DNA from: Candidatus Lambdaproteobacteria bacterium RIFOXYD2_FULL_50_16
GTDB lineage: Bacteria; SAR324; XYD2-FULL-50-16
Length of the DNA: 58,767 nucleotides
Assembly (NCBI GenBank): GCA_001783695.1
Contig: MFNE01000010.1
Span: 41,599 to 100,365, forward strand
Reading direction: 5' to 3'
The number at the start of each line of letters is the position of its first letter. Position 1 is the first letter of the stretch. Shown in pieces: positions 33,104-41,346 of this stretch. A program made the translations under genes and the position numbers. The notes beneath the pieces were generated by a model. That model did no database searches and had not been told where the DNA came from. It saw only the letters and a list, made by a program, of their open reading frames with translations.

Positions 33104-34831
33104 TCAATCGGGTAACTCAAGCCCCTTGAGTTTGTTCTTGGCATAAAAGCTACGGTCTTGAAACACCTTATTGACTTGATTAAACATTCCACTAAACCGC
33201 TTTTTCCCTTGTGGGTCCATCTCTTCAAAGTGTTCATTTTTCATCACTTGGAAGAAGTTGTAATACTCCATTGCCGTATTATTGTCTTCTCGGTAAAGAC
33301 CTTCGCTAAATAAAAATTGGGCCGCTGAAAGGGTAAGGGCGTCCTCTCGGGCGTTTTCCATTACCTCTTTAGCAATTAATCGGATCTCTTCTAAGGTATT
33401 ATCCGCTTCACTGCCAAGCCCTTGGGCGCTTTGCAGTTGGGCTAAAACCAACAAGAGGTTGGCTTTTCTCCACTGGGTGCTTAGATCGTATTTAAACTGG
33501 TTAAAACACTCCAAGGTTTCTAAAGCCAATCGATAGCTGTCTTGCACATATTCCCAACTAGGGGAGGTGGACTCGGGTTCTGCAACCAATTGGGCGATAA
33601 TCGATTTTTGCTTGGCTGAAACCCGTTTCCAAAGCAGCTTAAAGTCTTCGTTTTCTAGTGGCTCCAACGCCTTGGTATCTTCGCTAGTTTTAAAATGATG
33701 CCGACTGTTGCTCGCGAAACCACAAGTAGGGCAAAAGTTTATGGCCAATTTATGAAAATCAAGCCCCTTTTCCCCGGCAGAGATAGCGGTGCCGTAAATC
33801 GGCACCCCGAAAATATTAGACCTGGGCTTTTGGCTTTTAGGCTTGAGCTGGCGGACAGTCACGTCGGCGCAACCACAAAGCCAACAGGTTTGTTTGCGGT
33901 ACATTAAACTGGAATTTTTCGAGTGGAGCAGCCATCGATCCGCACTCATAGAAAGGCTAGAGCCTACCTGATTAAACTCTACCTGCTTGGCGAGGACCGC
34001 CTTTTCTTTGCGCCAATTGATCCCAGTCTGGCACCATTCAACCCCTAAACTGATCAACTTTTCAGGTAGTTGGGTAGTTCTTATATAATTCTGAATAAAA
34101 CTGGTTTCCTTAATCGAAAGCGAATCATCCGCCCCAAACATCCGTAGCACCTCAAAAAAGATCACATACAGCCCGTCCAAGGGAATGCTAGGCGGCGCGC
34201 TGAGCTTGACTTTAACGTTGTTTTTAATCTGGGTCAGCAGGCTGGCTTTAAGTTTGGGGTGTTTAAGGAAGGAAACCGCATTTTTCAGGGGCTCAAACTG
34301 TTCACCCGAAACGATCCCGTCTAGCAAAATTGCAGAAACTAAAACTTGCGCGTACCAGTATTTTTGCCGTTCGTCATAGTCCCCAACGGGCACCACGCAG
34401 GCGTCCACCTCAACGCCTGGCGGCAGAAAATTGCGCTGTTTACGCTGCCAAGTCATCCCCTGGTTAGCCCAACGGAACAATTTCGCACGGTAAGGTTTGG
34501 TGAAGTTAAGGCGAACAGCCAGACGTTCTAAATAGTCTTTTTCCGCATCCCCAAGGTCCCAGTCGCTGATAGCAAAGGTCAAAAGTTCTAGGTAAATATC
34601 GGCTAAGGCACTTTGGGGAATGTCGGCTGGGACCTCAGCCAAGCTGATTTTGCCTGATTCCAAAATAGTTACCAACTTCTTTTGGGTGGCCGTATCACTA
34701 AAGAGCTCGGTCACTCTGGAAAACTGTTCAAATTCCCTAATAGACAGGTCACCATCAGCCCAGATCAGCTGAATAGCAGCGGTCGCAAACCAAAATTTGT
34801 GTTTTTCCTCGAGTTTTTTGATCGTTTCCAT
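33104..34831 (-). CDS. TerB-like repeats with four-cysteine zinc ribbon (DUF2225-like C-terminus)
   Basis: 575 residues, cytoplasmic. Acidic TerB-type helices recur: LIWADGDLSIREFEQF (22-37), FAISDWDLGDAEKDYLERL (86-104), SAILLDGIVSGEQFE (166-180) and MFGADDSLSIKETSFI (231-246). A zinc ribbon follows with Cys316, Cys319, Cys367 and Cys370 (CWLCG and CPTCG). The C-terminal helical region resembles DUF2225 proteins. First gene of the operon with the PBP-MscS fusion and the kelch protein; 51 bp separate it from the channel gene. A cytoplasmic regulator of the channel is one possibility. Confidence 0.72.
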   Translation of the reverse strand: METIKKLEEKHKFWFATAAIQLIWADGDLSIREFEQFSRVTELFSDTATQKKLVTILESGKISLAEVPADIPQSALADIYLELLTFAISDWDLGDAEKDYLERLAVRLNFTKPYRAKLFRWANQGMTWQRKQRNFLPPGVEVDACVVPVGDYDERQKYWYAQVLVSAILLDGIVSGEQFEPLKNAVSFLKHPKLKASLLTQIKNNVKVKLSAPPSIPLDGLYVIFFEVLRMFGADDSLSIKETSFIQNYIRTTQLPEKLISLGVEWCQTGINWRKEKAVLAKQVEFNQVGSSLSMSADRWLLHSKNSSLMYRKQTCWLCGCADVTVRQLKPKSQKPRSNIFGVPIYGTAISAGEKGLDFHKLAINFCPTCGFASNSRHHFKTSEDTKALEPLENEDFKLLWKRVSAKQKSIIAQLVAEPESTSPSWEYVQDSYRLALETLECFNQFKYDLSTQWRKANLLLVLAQLQSAQGLGSEADNTLEEIRLIAKEVMENAREDALTLSAAQFLFSEGLYREDNNTAMEYYNFFQVMKNEHFEEMDPQGKKRFSGMFNQVNKVFQDRSFYAKNKLKGLELPD

Positions 34832-34979
34832 ATCCTGCCTTAAAGTATAGCTAGGCTTTAAAAAAACGGGCAGCTTCCTGGTGAAGTCAAGACTCTCTGA
34901 TAACTACTCGCCTAGGCCATCATCTCTTATAAACATCTCCCAAGCAACCCCACTTTTACCTAAATAATGAGGCCTCTTC

Positions 34980-37475
34980 GTGTTTACGATATATCCGTTT
35001 TTAAGAGAAATGCGAAAGGAGTCTCGATTTTTTTGGGCTTACCTGTTAGGCTGTCGAAAGAGAAGTGTAACTAATACCAATGGGGGTCTTTTGCGTTTGA
35101 CGCGTTGTTTAATTTTGCTTTTGCTAGGTCTAAGCAGCACTTTTTACACCACTGCTTGGGCGCAAGAATCCCCCTACCAATGGCCTGTTTTACAGATGGA
35201 CCCTCGTTTGCCTAAGCAAAATGTAGGTGCTTACCTCGGCCTGTTCGCCGATCTATCGATGAAGTTAGATGGACCCCAAGCGGCGGCAGAAGTGTTTATG
35301 GCCCCGGCAGACTACTTTAAACAATTTTCCGAGTTTGGCACTCCAGAAAAAAACGGTTGGGCCCGGTTTAGGGTAAATAATAGCTTTAACGAATCTATCG
35401 ACCAAGTCCTTTACTGGGAAGACTGGGCCTTTGAAGCTGAATTGTGGCAACTTCATGAGGGCCAATGGAAACGCAAAGAACTCAAAGATTTTCAATCCGC
35501 CGAATCCTACCCTAGCCTAGGTACTAACTTTCCTTACTTCAAATTATCACTCCCGCCGGGTAAGTCTGATTGGATGATTCGTATTAAGGGGGTCACCAAT
35601 CACTTTCGCGAGGTCTCTCTATATTCCCCATTGGCGTTTGAAAAAAAGGTTAGCAGTGAGTTGGCCAGTTACGCTTTGCTTTTTGGCATTTTGGCCGTGA
35701 TGGGCCTTTATAACCTCAGCCTTTATCGTTCCTTTAAAAATCCAGAGTTACTATATTTCAGCGGTTACATCTGGTCTTTTTGTAGTTTTTTAGTGGTCCG
35801 TGATCGTATCTTTGAATCTTGGTTTGGGCTGCCAATTTGGTACGGCGGAATGACCAGTTTTCTCTTATCTTCAGGCTTTTTCTTAGGCACTTTTTATTTT
35901 CAAATAAAATATAGTTGGCTCATGTTAGGGATTGGGCCTAAACGGTGGATCATCCGCTGGTCAATGTACCTGCCCTTACTCGCCTCGGTGGCTACGGTTC
36001 CAATAGGTTTTTATGACATCGAGTTTTTCTCAGAGGCCGTTAATACCCTTCCCACCCTCATCGTCTTTGGCCTCTTCTTTTATGCCCTTTATTTTGCCCT
36101 ACGTCGCTCTGCGCAAGCGTTTTGGCTTTTAATCAGTTTCACTTCTGCCTTAGTCGGCGGAATTTTAGAGATGCTTAGTCTGGCCGGCCAAAGTTGGTTT
36201 TCTCATCCGTGGCAATGGGGGGTGACGCTGGAAGTATTGATTTTGTCTGGATATTTAAACCGCCGAATTCTGGCACTGCGCCAAGAAAAAGAAATCGCCC
36301 AAACGATGCGTTTGGCCGAGTCTAGGAAACATGCCGCCGAGCTTGAAGACAAAATCGCTCAAAAAACCAGAGATTTGCGCCAAGCGAACGAAACCAAAGA
36401 CAAATTTTTTTCTATCGTCGCCCACGACCTTCGCGGCCCTATTGGTAGCCTTTCGGTACTTTTTAATGAGGTCATCGAACAGCCAGATCAAATCTCGCCT
36501 GATCTGCTAAAAACGATGCAGGACACCACTCGAAACACCTTTTACTTTTTAGAGGAGTTGCTCAGTTGGGCCCGGAGTCAGCAAGGAGGAATCGACCTGA
36601 ACCCCAAGGTCTTCGATCTAGACCCGGCAGCCCGCGAAATCGCCAACCTTTTTGCCACCCAAGCAAGCACTAAAGGGATTGCCCTTAGCGTAAGCGGCAA
36701 GTCCGAAACCTGGGTATTGGCCGACCTGCCCATGGTCAATACGGTGCTGCGAAATTTGATAAATAATGCCCTCAAATTTACCCAGTCTGGTGGGTCGGTT
36801 GAGGTTGGCTGGAACCAGACAGGCGCTAAAGTGCGAATCGAAATCAATGATACGGGTGTCGGCCTAGATGAGCACAAAAAAAATAGCCTCTTCCGTTTAG
36901 ACGTTAAAGCCACCTCCAGCATAGGAACCCATAGTGAACAAGGGACTGGGTTAGGTTTGATCTTGGCTAAAGAATTTGTCACCCAAAACGGGGGTGAAAT
37001 TGGGGTAGAGTCCCAGGTTGGCAAAGGGTCCCAGTTTTGGTTTACTTTGCCGGCCAGCGCGGCACCCGATCAAAAACAACGTTTAACTGCGCTAGCCAAG
37101 TGGGCTAAACTGAAGATTCTGGTTGCCGAAGACAATGAACTACACAAAAAGACTAGCGCCAAGGTGCTGGGCGACATCGGTTGCGACGTGGTTTTTGTAA
37201 ATAATGGGGTTAAAGTTTTAGAAGAGGTCAACACCAACAGTTTTGACTTGGTTTTAATGGATATCGATATGCCCGAAATGAGCGGTATCGAAGCTACTAC
37301 CCATCTTCGCCAGCGTGGATTTGCTAGCCCTATTGTTGCCCTCACCGCATACAATCAACGCGAATTAGCCCGCCTCGCAGGCGAGGTTACCTTTGACGGC
37401 CTCATCAACAAACCCTTAGAGCTAGACTCTTTGCTCCAGGTTTTAGACCATTGTTTCCCAACTTTCAAAGTTTGA
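34980..37475 (+). CDS. Hybrid sensor histidine kinase with 7TMR-DISM sensor
   Basis: 831 residues. Signal peptide (about 38-61), periplasmic jelly-roll sensor (about 75-215), seven transmembrane helices (about 226-428), coiled coil, HisKA with phospho-His482 (FFSIVAHDLRGP), HATPase (NLINNALKFTQSGG, NDTGVGL, GTGLGLILAKEF) and a C-terminal receiver with phospho-Asp761 (LVLMDIDMPEMSG). 7TMR-DISM receptors are thought to bind carbohydrate-like ligands. The GTG at 34980 has GAGG seven bases upstream. It is divergent from the TerB/PBP-MscS/kelch operon across 148 bp. No output regulator is adjacent. Confidence 0.92.
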   Translation: MFTIYPFLREMRKESRFFWAYLLGCRKRSVTNTNGGLLRLTRCLILLLLGLSSTFYTTAWAQESPYQWPVLQMDPRLPKQNVGAYLGLFADLSMKLDGPQAAAEVFMAPADYFKQFSEFGTPEKNGWARFRVNNSFNESIDQVLYWEDWAFEAELWQLHEGQWKRKELKDFQSAESYPSLGTNFPYFKLSLPPGKSDWMIRIKGVTNHFREVSLYSPLAFEKKVSSELASYALLFGILAVMGLYNLSLYRSFKNPELLYFSGYIWSFCSFLVVRDRIFESWFGLPIWYGGMTSFLLSSGFFLGTFYFQIKYSWLMLGIGPKRWIIRWSMYLPLLASVATVPIGFYDIEFFSEAVNTLPTLIVFGLFFYALYFALRRSAQAFWLLISFTSALVGGILEMLSLAGQSWFSHPWQWGVTLEVLILSGYLNRRILALRQEKEIAQTMRLAESRKHAAELEDKIAQKTRDLRQANETKDKFFSIVAHDLRGPIGSLSVLFNEVIEQPDQISPDLLKTMQDTTRNTFYFLEELLSWARSQQGGIDLNPKVFDLDPAAREIANLFATQASTKGIALSVSGKSETWVLADLPMVNTVLRNLINNALKFTQSGGSVEVGWNQTGAKVRIEINDTGVGLDEHKKNSLFRLDVKATSSIGTHSEQGTGLGLILAKEFVTQNGGEIGVESQVGKGSQFWFTLPASAAPDQKQRLTALAKWAKLKILVAEDNELHKKTSAKVLGDIGCDVVFVNNGVKVLEEVNTNSFDLVLMDIDMPEMSGIEATTHLRQRGFASPIVALTAYNQRELARLAGEVTFDGLINKPLELDSLLQVLDHCFPTFKV

Positions 37476-37593
37476 ACTGAGGGCCCAAGTACAGGAGCCG
37501 AACCAGGGCAGAGTGAAATTTAGAAACTAGGTTGAATCAAGGGCACAAACCCGCCTTGGGGAAGCCGTAGCGAAACCCAAGCGTGCCTCCTCG

Positions 37594-39015
37594 TCACTCC
37601 CGCTTTTTTCTAAAGGTCGCCAACAGACCAAAACTGATCCCTACCACCAAAAGCGGCGTCCAATATAGACCCGAGCGGTAATAGGGCGAGACCTCGGCTA
37701 CAGGTCTTACCTCAACCTCCCCTGCCAAAATCTTTGGAACCCAGCGCCCCAAATCCTGGCCGGGCCGCTCGACCACGCCTGACAGGCCCCCGTTAACCAC
37801 CTTGACCACTGGCTTATAACTTTGGCGCGCCATCACCCGACCGGCTTGGGCCAGGACCCCTTTGCCCATAGGTGAAAATAAAAACTCTCGGCTAGAGAAG
37901 CTGTAAAACTGCACCGATGCTTCCCGGTCGCGGTACCATGCCTCTCGATATTGCTCAAAACAAATCCCTGGACCAAAAGTCACCCCTGCATAATTAAAAA
38001 ACACAGGCACCCCAATGCGGTAAGGCGCAGAACGGGGGATCAAATAGGGCAAGCCCAGCGCCTCAGCCCAACTGGGTTTATATTCAGCAAAGGGGACTAA
38101 AAACTGCTTTTTATAAAGGGAAAAATCAAACGGTCCAGGGGTTAGGTAATACAGGGCGTTATAGTTAACAAACTGGTCGCCCCCCAATTCCTGGCGATCC
38201 CCGCCGACTAAAATCGCCTGCCCGGGAGCCAAGGCCGACTGCAACTGTTCTAAGTCACGGCCCATTTCAGCCCCTTTTGGTAAAGCCGATTCGGGCAGGA
38301 GGATCAATCTTGGTTCCTTGGGGAACCGGCTCAAATAGTCTTTTACTACCGCCTCGTTTGAAGGAGAATCCCCCAAAACCCCTGACCAGGGCATAACTAG
38401 CAAGACCACCGGCTCGCCTTGGGTAGGAAGTTTTGCAAACAACCCCAAGGTGTACAACCAGGCTAACAGCCCCAAGCCCAGGCCCCAAGCCCGTTGGCGG
38501 CCTTTGCTTGCCAAAATCCCCCAGGCCAGCAAAAGACTGGCCGAAATCAGCAAAAAGTCCGCAAACCGCGCTCCCACCAGCGGCAAGGCTGGCCCAAACA
38601 AACTAACCCAAGGCTCGCTACCGATGGGTCCTACCCCGACCAGCCCTAAGCCCTCGCTACGGAGCCAAACAAAGGCGTAGTAACACAGAGGAAATAAAAA
38701 AACTCGCGCCTTTGTTCCGCCAAAGCTAGTTAAAACCCACAAAAAAAGCCCCAACAGGGCGTAAGTGAAAACCAAGAGGCTTAAAAATAAAGGGTACCCC
38801 TGCCAAAGGGGCCAGTCCCCGCCCTTTAATAGGGCATAAAAAACCCAGCCGTTTTGCAGGTGACTCAAAATAAAGAGGAAACCAAGTGCCGTCCGCCAGT
38901 TCAAACTGGGAGCGGCTTTAACCCAAAAAAAACCCCAAAGGACCCCTAACCAGCCTAAACCTAATGGCAGGCCCCAAAGGCCCAAAAGGCCTCCGGCTAA
39001 AAGTGCATAGATCAC
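37594..39015 (-). CDS. lnt: Apolipoprotein N-acyltransferase
   Basis: 473 residues. Transfers the third acyl chain to the N-terminal cysteine of lipoproteins at the inner membrane. About six N-terminal TM helices, then a nitrilase-like periplasmic domain with the triad Glu242 (LLPESALPKG), Lys304 (SLYKKQFLVPFAEY) and Cys352 (FGPGICFEQYRE). A last TM helix closes the protein. The start overlaps the corC stop by 4 nt, the pairing seen in many Gram-negative genomes. Confidence 0.94.
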   Translation of the reverse strand: MIYALLAGGLLGLWGLPLGLGWLGVLWGFFWVKAAPSLNWRTALGFLFILSHLQNGWVFYALLKGGDWPLWQGYPLFLSLLVFTYALLGLFLWVLTSFGGTKARVFLFPLCYYAFVWLRSEGLGLVGVGPIGSEPWVSLFGPALPLVGARFADFLLISASLLLAWGILASKGRQRAWGLGLGLLAWLYTLGLFAKLPTQGEPVVLLVMPWSGVLGDSPSNEAVVKDYLSRFPKEPRLILLPESALPKGAEMGRDLEQLQSALAPGQAILVGGDRQELGGDQFVNYNALYYLTPGPFDFSLYKKQFLVPFAEYKPSWAEALGLPYLIPRSAPYRIGVPVFFNYAGVTFGPGICFEQYREAWYRDREASVQFYSFSSREFLFSPMGKGVLAQAGRVMARQSYKPVVKVVNGGLSGVVERPGQDLGRWVPKILAGEVEVRPVAEVSPYYRSGLYWTPLLVVGISFGLLATFRKKRE

Positions 39016-39812
39016 GGTAGGTTGCTAGGGCGGGATATCTTTAACTTGGTAAGACTGCGATCGGTGGTGTCCTCGACGGTAATATGGACATTACCTAGCT
39101 GTATTTGTTCCCCCTTGAGCGGGATTTTGCCCAATTTGTGGCAGACATACCCACCAATCGTTTCGATCCCGTCTTTGTCAAAATCGGTGTTGTACAACTC
39201 GTTAAACTCAAACAGTTCAAAGCTGGCATCCATCAAAATATTGCCATCTTCGTCGGTGCTCCAGCCTGGGTCTTCATGGCGATTGGTGGTGTCGGGGATC
39301 TCGCCGACCAACTCTTCAATAATGTCGGTCACCGTGATCAAACCATCCACCCCGCCATATTCATCAACCACAATCGCCATGTGCATCCCCTTTTGCTGAA
39401 ATTCACTAAGCAATTGGTGGATAGGCTTTGAATAGGAAACAAACAGGGGGTCGCGCATAATTTCGGATAACTTTTTATCGCGCCCTTCATCCACGTAAGC
39501 AAACAAATCAATCGCGACGCAAATACCTACAATGTTGTCTGTTTTCCCTTCTTGTACAGGTATGCGGGAGTATCCGCATTCCAAAAACACCTTGATCGCC
39601 TCGTTAACAGTGGCGTCTTTTTCTAAGGTAATCATCTGGGTGCGTGGGGTGTTTACCTCGCAAGCGGTGCTTAAAAAATAGTGCTCCAAATTGTCTAGTA
39701 AAACCGTCTCTTCCGGGTTGACGACCGAGGCTTCTTTGTTCTCGTCGGCGCTAAAGTTCGAAAAAGATTTTTTAATCAGATCCAGTAACGAATAACTACC
39801 GGGACCGTCCAA
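39012..39812 (-). CDS. corC: CorC/HlyC-family CBS-domain protein
   Basis: 266 residues. Two CBS motifs (PRTQMITLEKDATVNEAIKV and MRDPLFVSYSKPIHQLLSEF) are followed by EYGGVDGLITVTDIIEELVGEI and the CorC-associated C-terminal domain. The family is linked to magnesium/cobalt efflux and cell envelope stability. The start is TTG at 39812, backed by AGGAGG four bases upstream; no other start fits. It has no membrane domain, so it is the short soluble form. Confidence 0.9.
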   Translation of the reverse strand: MDGPGSYSLLDLIKKSFSNFSADENKEASVVNPEETVLLDNLEHYFLSTACEVNTPRTQMITLEKDATVNEAIKVFLECGYSRIPVQEGKTDNIVGICVAIDLFAYVDEGRDKKLSEIMRDPLFVSYSKPIHQLLSEFQQKGMHMAIVVDEYGGVDGLITVTDIIEELVGEIPDTTNRHEDPGWSTDEDGNILMDASFELFEFNELYNTDFDKDGIETIGGYVCHKLGKIPLKGEQIQLGNVHITVEDTTDRSLTKLKISRPSNLP

Positions 39813-39868
39813 TTAACCTCCTGACAGGATTGACAAATACGGGATAATTTCCCGAAAAACTTGGCCTA

Positions 39869-39898
39869 ATCATAGCCCAAACCTTTCAAAGAAAACAA
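39869..39898 (-). promoter_or_regulatory. Possible promoter for corC-lnt
   Basis: On the minus strand, TTGTTT (39893-39898) and TATGAT (39869-39874) are 18 bp apart, upstream of the corC TTG. A 5-bp hairpin (39840-39854) lies between it and the ribosome site. Confidence 0.4.
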
Positions 39899-39967
39899 GT
39901 AAAATCACCGATTTTTCCCGGTTTCTTATCGCTTGCGACCTATAAAAGAGGGTGGTAACGTCCCCCT

Positions 39968-40801
39968 ATGGAACAAAGGTTACGAGAGCTTTCATCTACC
40001 GCCGCCACTTGGATCGCTAAAGCCAAAGGAATTATCATCCTGGCTGGGGCGGGAATGGGGGTCGATTCTGGCTTGCCCGATTTCCGGGGAGACAAGGGTT
40101 TTTGGAAGGCGTACCCCATGTACGAGCAGTTGGGCATTGGTTTTGTCGAGGCGGCCAACCCCCAACACTTTGAGGCTGATCCCGCGTTTGGCTGGGGATT
40201 TTATGGGCACCGCTTAGGCCTTTACCGCCAAACTTCGCCCCATCAAGGGTATCAGTTGATCCTTGATTGGAGCAAACGGCTGGGCTTGCCCTATTTCGTA
40301 GTCACCAGCAATGTGGACGGGCATTTTCAAAAGGCTGGGTTTGATGAAAAACGGGTGTTAGAGGTCCACGGCTCGATCCACCATCTGCAATGTAGCCTCC
40401 CTTGTGGCTCCTATATCTGGAATAATCAACATAATATTGCGGTAGATGTAAAGCGGATGCGCGCCTTAGAGGTGCCTTTTTGTAAAACCTGCGGCAAAAC
40501 CGCCCGGCCTAATATTTTAATGTTTGCCGACTGGAATTGGGTCTCTGAACGAAGTGATGCCCAACAAATCCGCTACAAAAATTTTATTTCCGAGATCGGC
40601 CATGAAAAGCTGGTGGCCCTAGAACTGGGCGCTGGGCTGGCGGTCCCTACGATTCGGATGATGACCGAGCGGCTTTCTCGCCAAGGGGTCAAGGCGGTAA
40701 GAATCAATCCTAAAGACCCAGTAATCGCTCGGCCCAACCTCTCTATTGCCCACGGCGGCAAAGAAGCTCTCGAGGCTATTGATCGGGCACTTTCCTTATG
40801 A
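39968..40801 (+). CDS. SIR2-family NAD-dependent deacylase, divergent motifs
   Basis: 277 residues. Sirtuin fold with GAGMGVDSGLPDFRG (27-41) in place of the usual GAGISAESGIPDFRG. The catalytic His134 is in EVHGS. Zinc ligands Cys142, Cys146, Cys172 and Cys175 (CSLPC, CKTC) are intact. The NAD-contacting TQNID motif reads TSNVD (113-117), with Ser for Gln. It should still be a zinc-bearing NAD-dependent enzyme but substrate or chemistry may differ. Its stop overlaps the next gene by 4 nt, and that gene overlaps glgA. Confidence 0.87.
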   Translation: MEQRLRELSSTAATWIAKAKGIIILAGAGMGVDSGLPDFRGDKGFWKAYPMYEQLGIGFVEAANPQHFEADPAFGWGFYGHRLGLYRQTSPHQGYQLILDWSKRLGLPYFVVTSNVDGHFQKAGFDEKRVLEVHGSIHHLQCSLPCGSYIWNNQHNIAVDVKRMRALEVPFCKTCGKTARPNILMFADWNWVSERSDAQQIRYKNFISEIGHEKLVALELGAGLAVPTIRMMTERLSRQGVKAVRINPKDPVIARPNLSIAHGGKEALEAIDRALSL

Positions 40802-41346
40802 GCCCCTACCAAATCCAACTCTTGACCTTGGCCACCCAACTCTCCAAACTGCTCAAAGTAATCGCTCATTCAGACCCTTCTGCCAGGGAGATGAAAAAAC
40901 CGCTTTATGAGAAATACAAAGGCGCGGTAGATGATTTTTACCACAGTGTCCGCGAGGAAGCGACTTGGGGTGTGATCAAAGAAGCCATTGACGCGCTTCC
41001 CAAGCTTAAGCAATTCCAAGTCGAAGCCGATGCGGTACGGGTGATTTTAGATAAATTAACCAAAGACTTGGAAGAAAAATTTGTTACCAAACTCGAACTG
41101 TCCGAATTAACCCGGCCCGCTCCGGGGATAAGGCCACCCAAAAAGCCCAAACCGAAGATCAAACCCAAGCCCGCGCCCACCGACGCTGAGCTTTTGATCA
41201 AACTAGCCCAGATGGACCAACGCCAGCAAATGGCTACCGCCAGCTTGCAAAAAGCGATTGCTGCGATAAACAAGATCAGTCCCGAATTTTTCGAGAAAAA
41301 GATACTTTCAAACCTTGACCCCAAAGAATTGGAACCCAATGGCTAA
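40798..41346 (+). CDS. Unknown protein between sirtuin and glgA
   Basis: 182 residues, not recognised. An N-terminal helical domain (about 1-100, including KYKGAVDDFYHSVREEATWG and KLKQFQVEADAVRVILDKL), a Pro/Lys-rich linker with PPKKPKPKIKPKPAP (about 113-130), and a C-terminal helix (AQMDQRQQMATASLQKAIAA). No signal or membrane segment. It overlaps the sirtuin by 4 nt and glgA by 8 nt, so translation is coupled. It could be an adaptor, but the sequence does not say so. Confidence 0.75.
   Translation: MSPYQIQLLTLATQLSKLLKVIAHSDPSAREMKKPLYEKYKGAVDDFYHSVREEATWGVIKEAIDALPKLKQFQVEADAVRVILDKLTKDLEEKFVTKLELSELTRPAPGIRPPKKPKPKIKPKPAPTDAELLIKLAQMDQRQQMATASLQKAIAAINKISPEFFEKKILSNLDPKELEPNG

Noticed and set aside
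36578-37024. Long minus-strand open frame inside the hybrid kinase
   Set aside because: Opposite the kinase ATPase region, whose motifs are intact. Composition explains the open frame.
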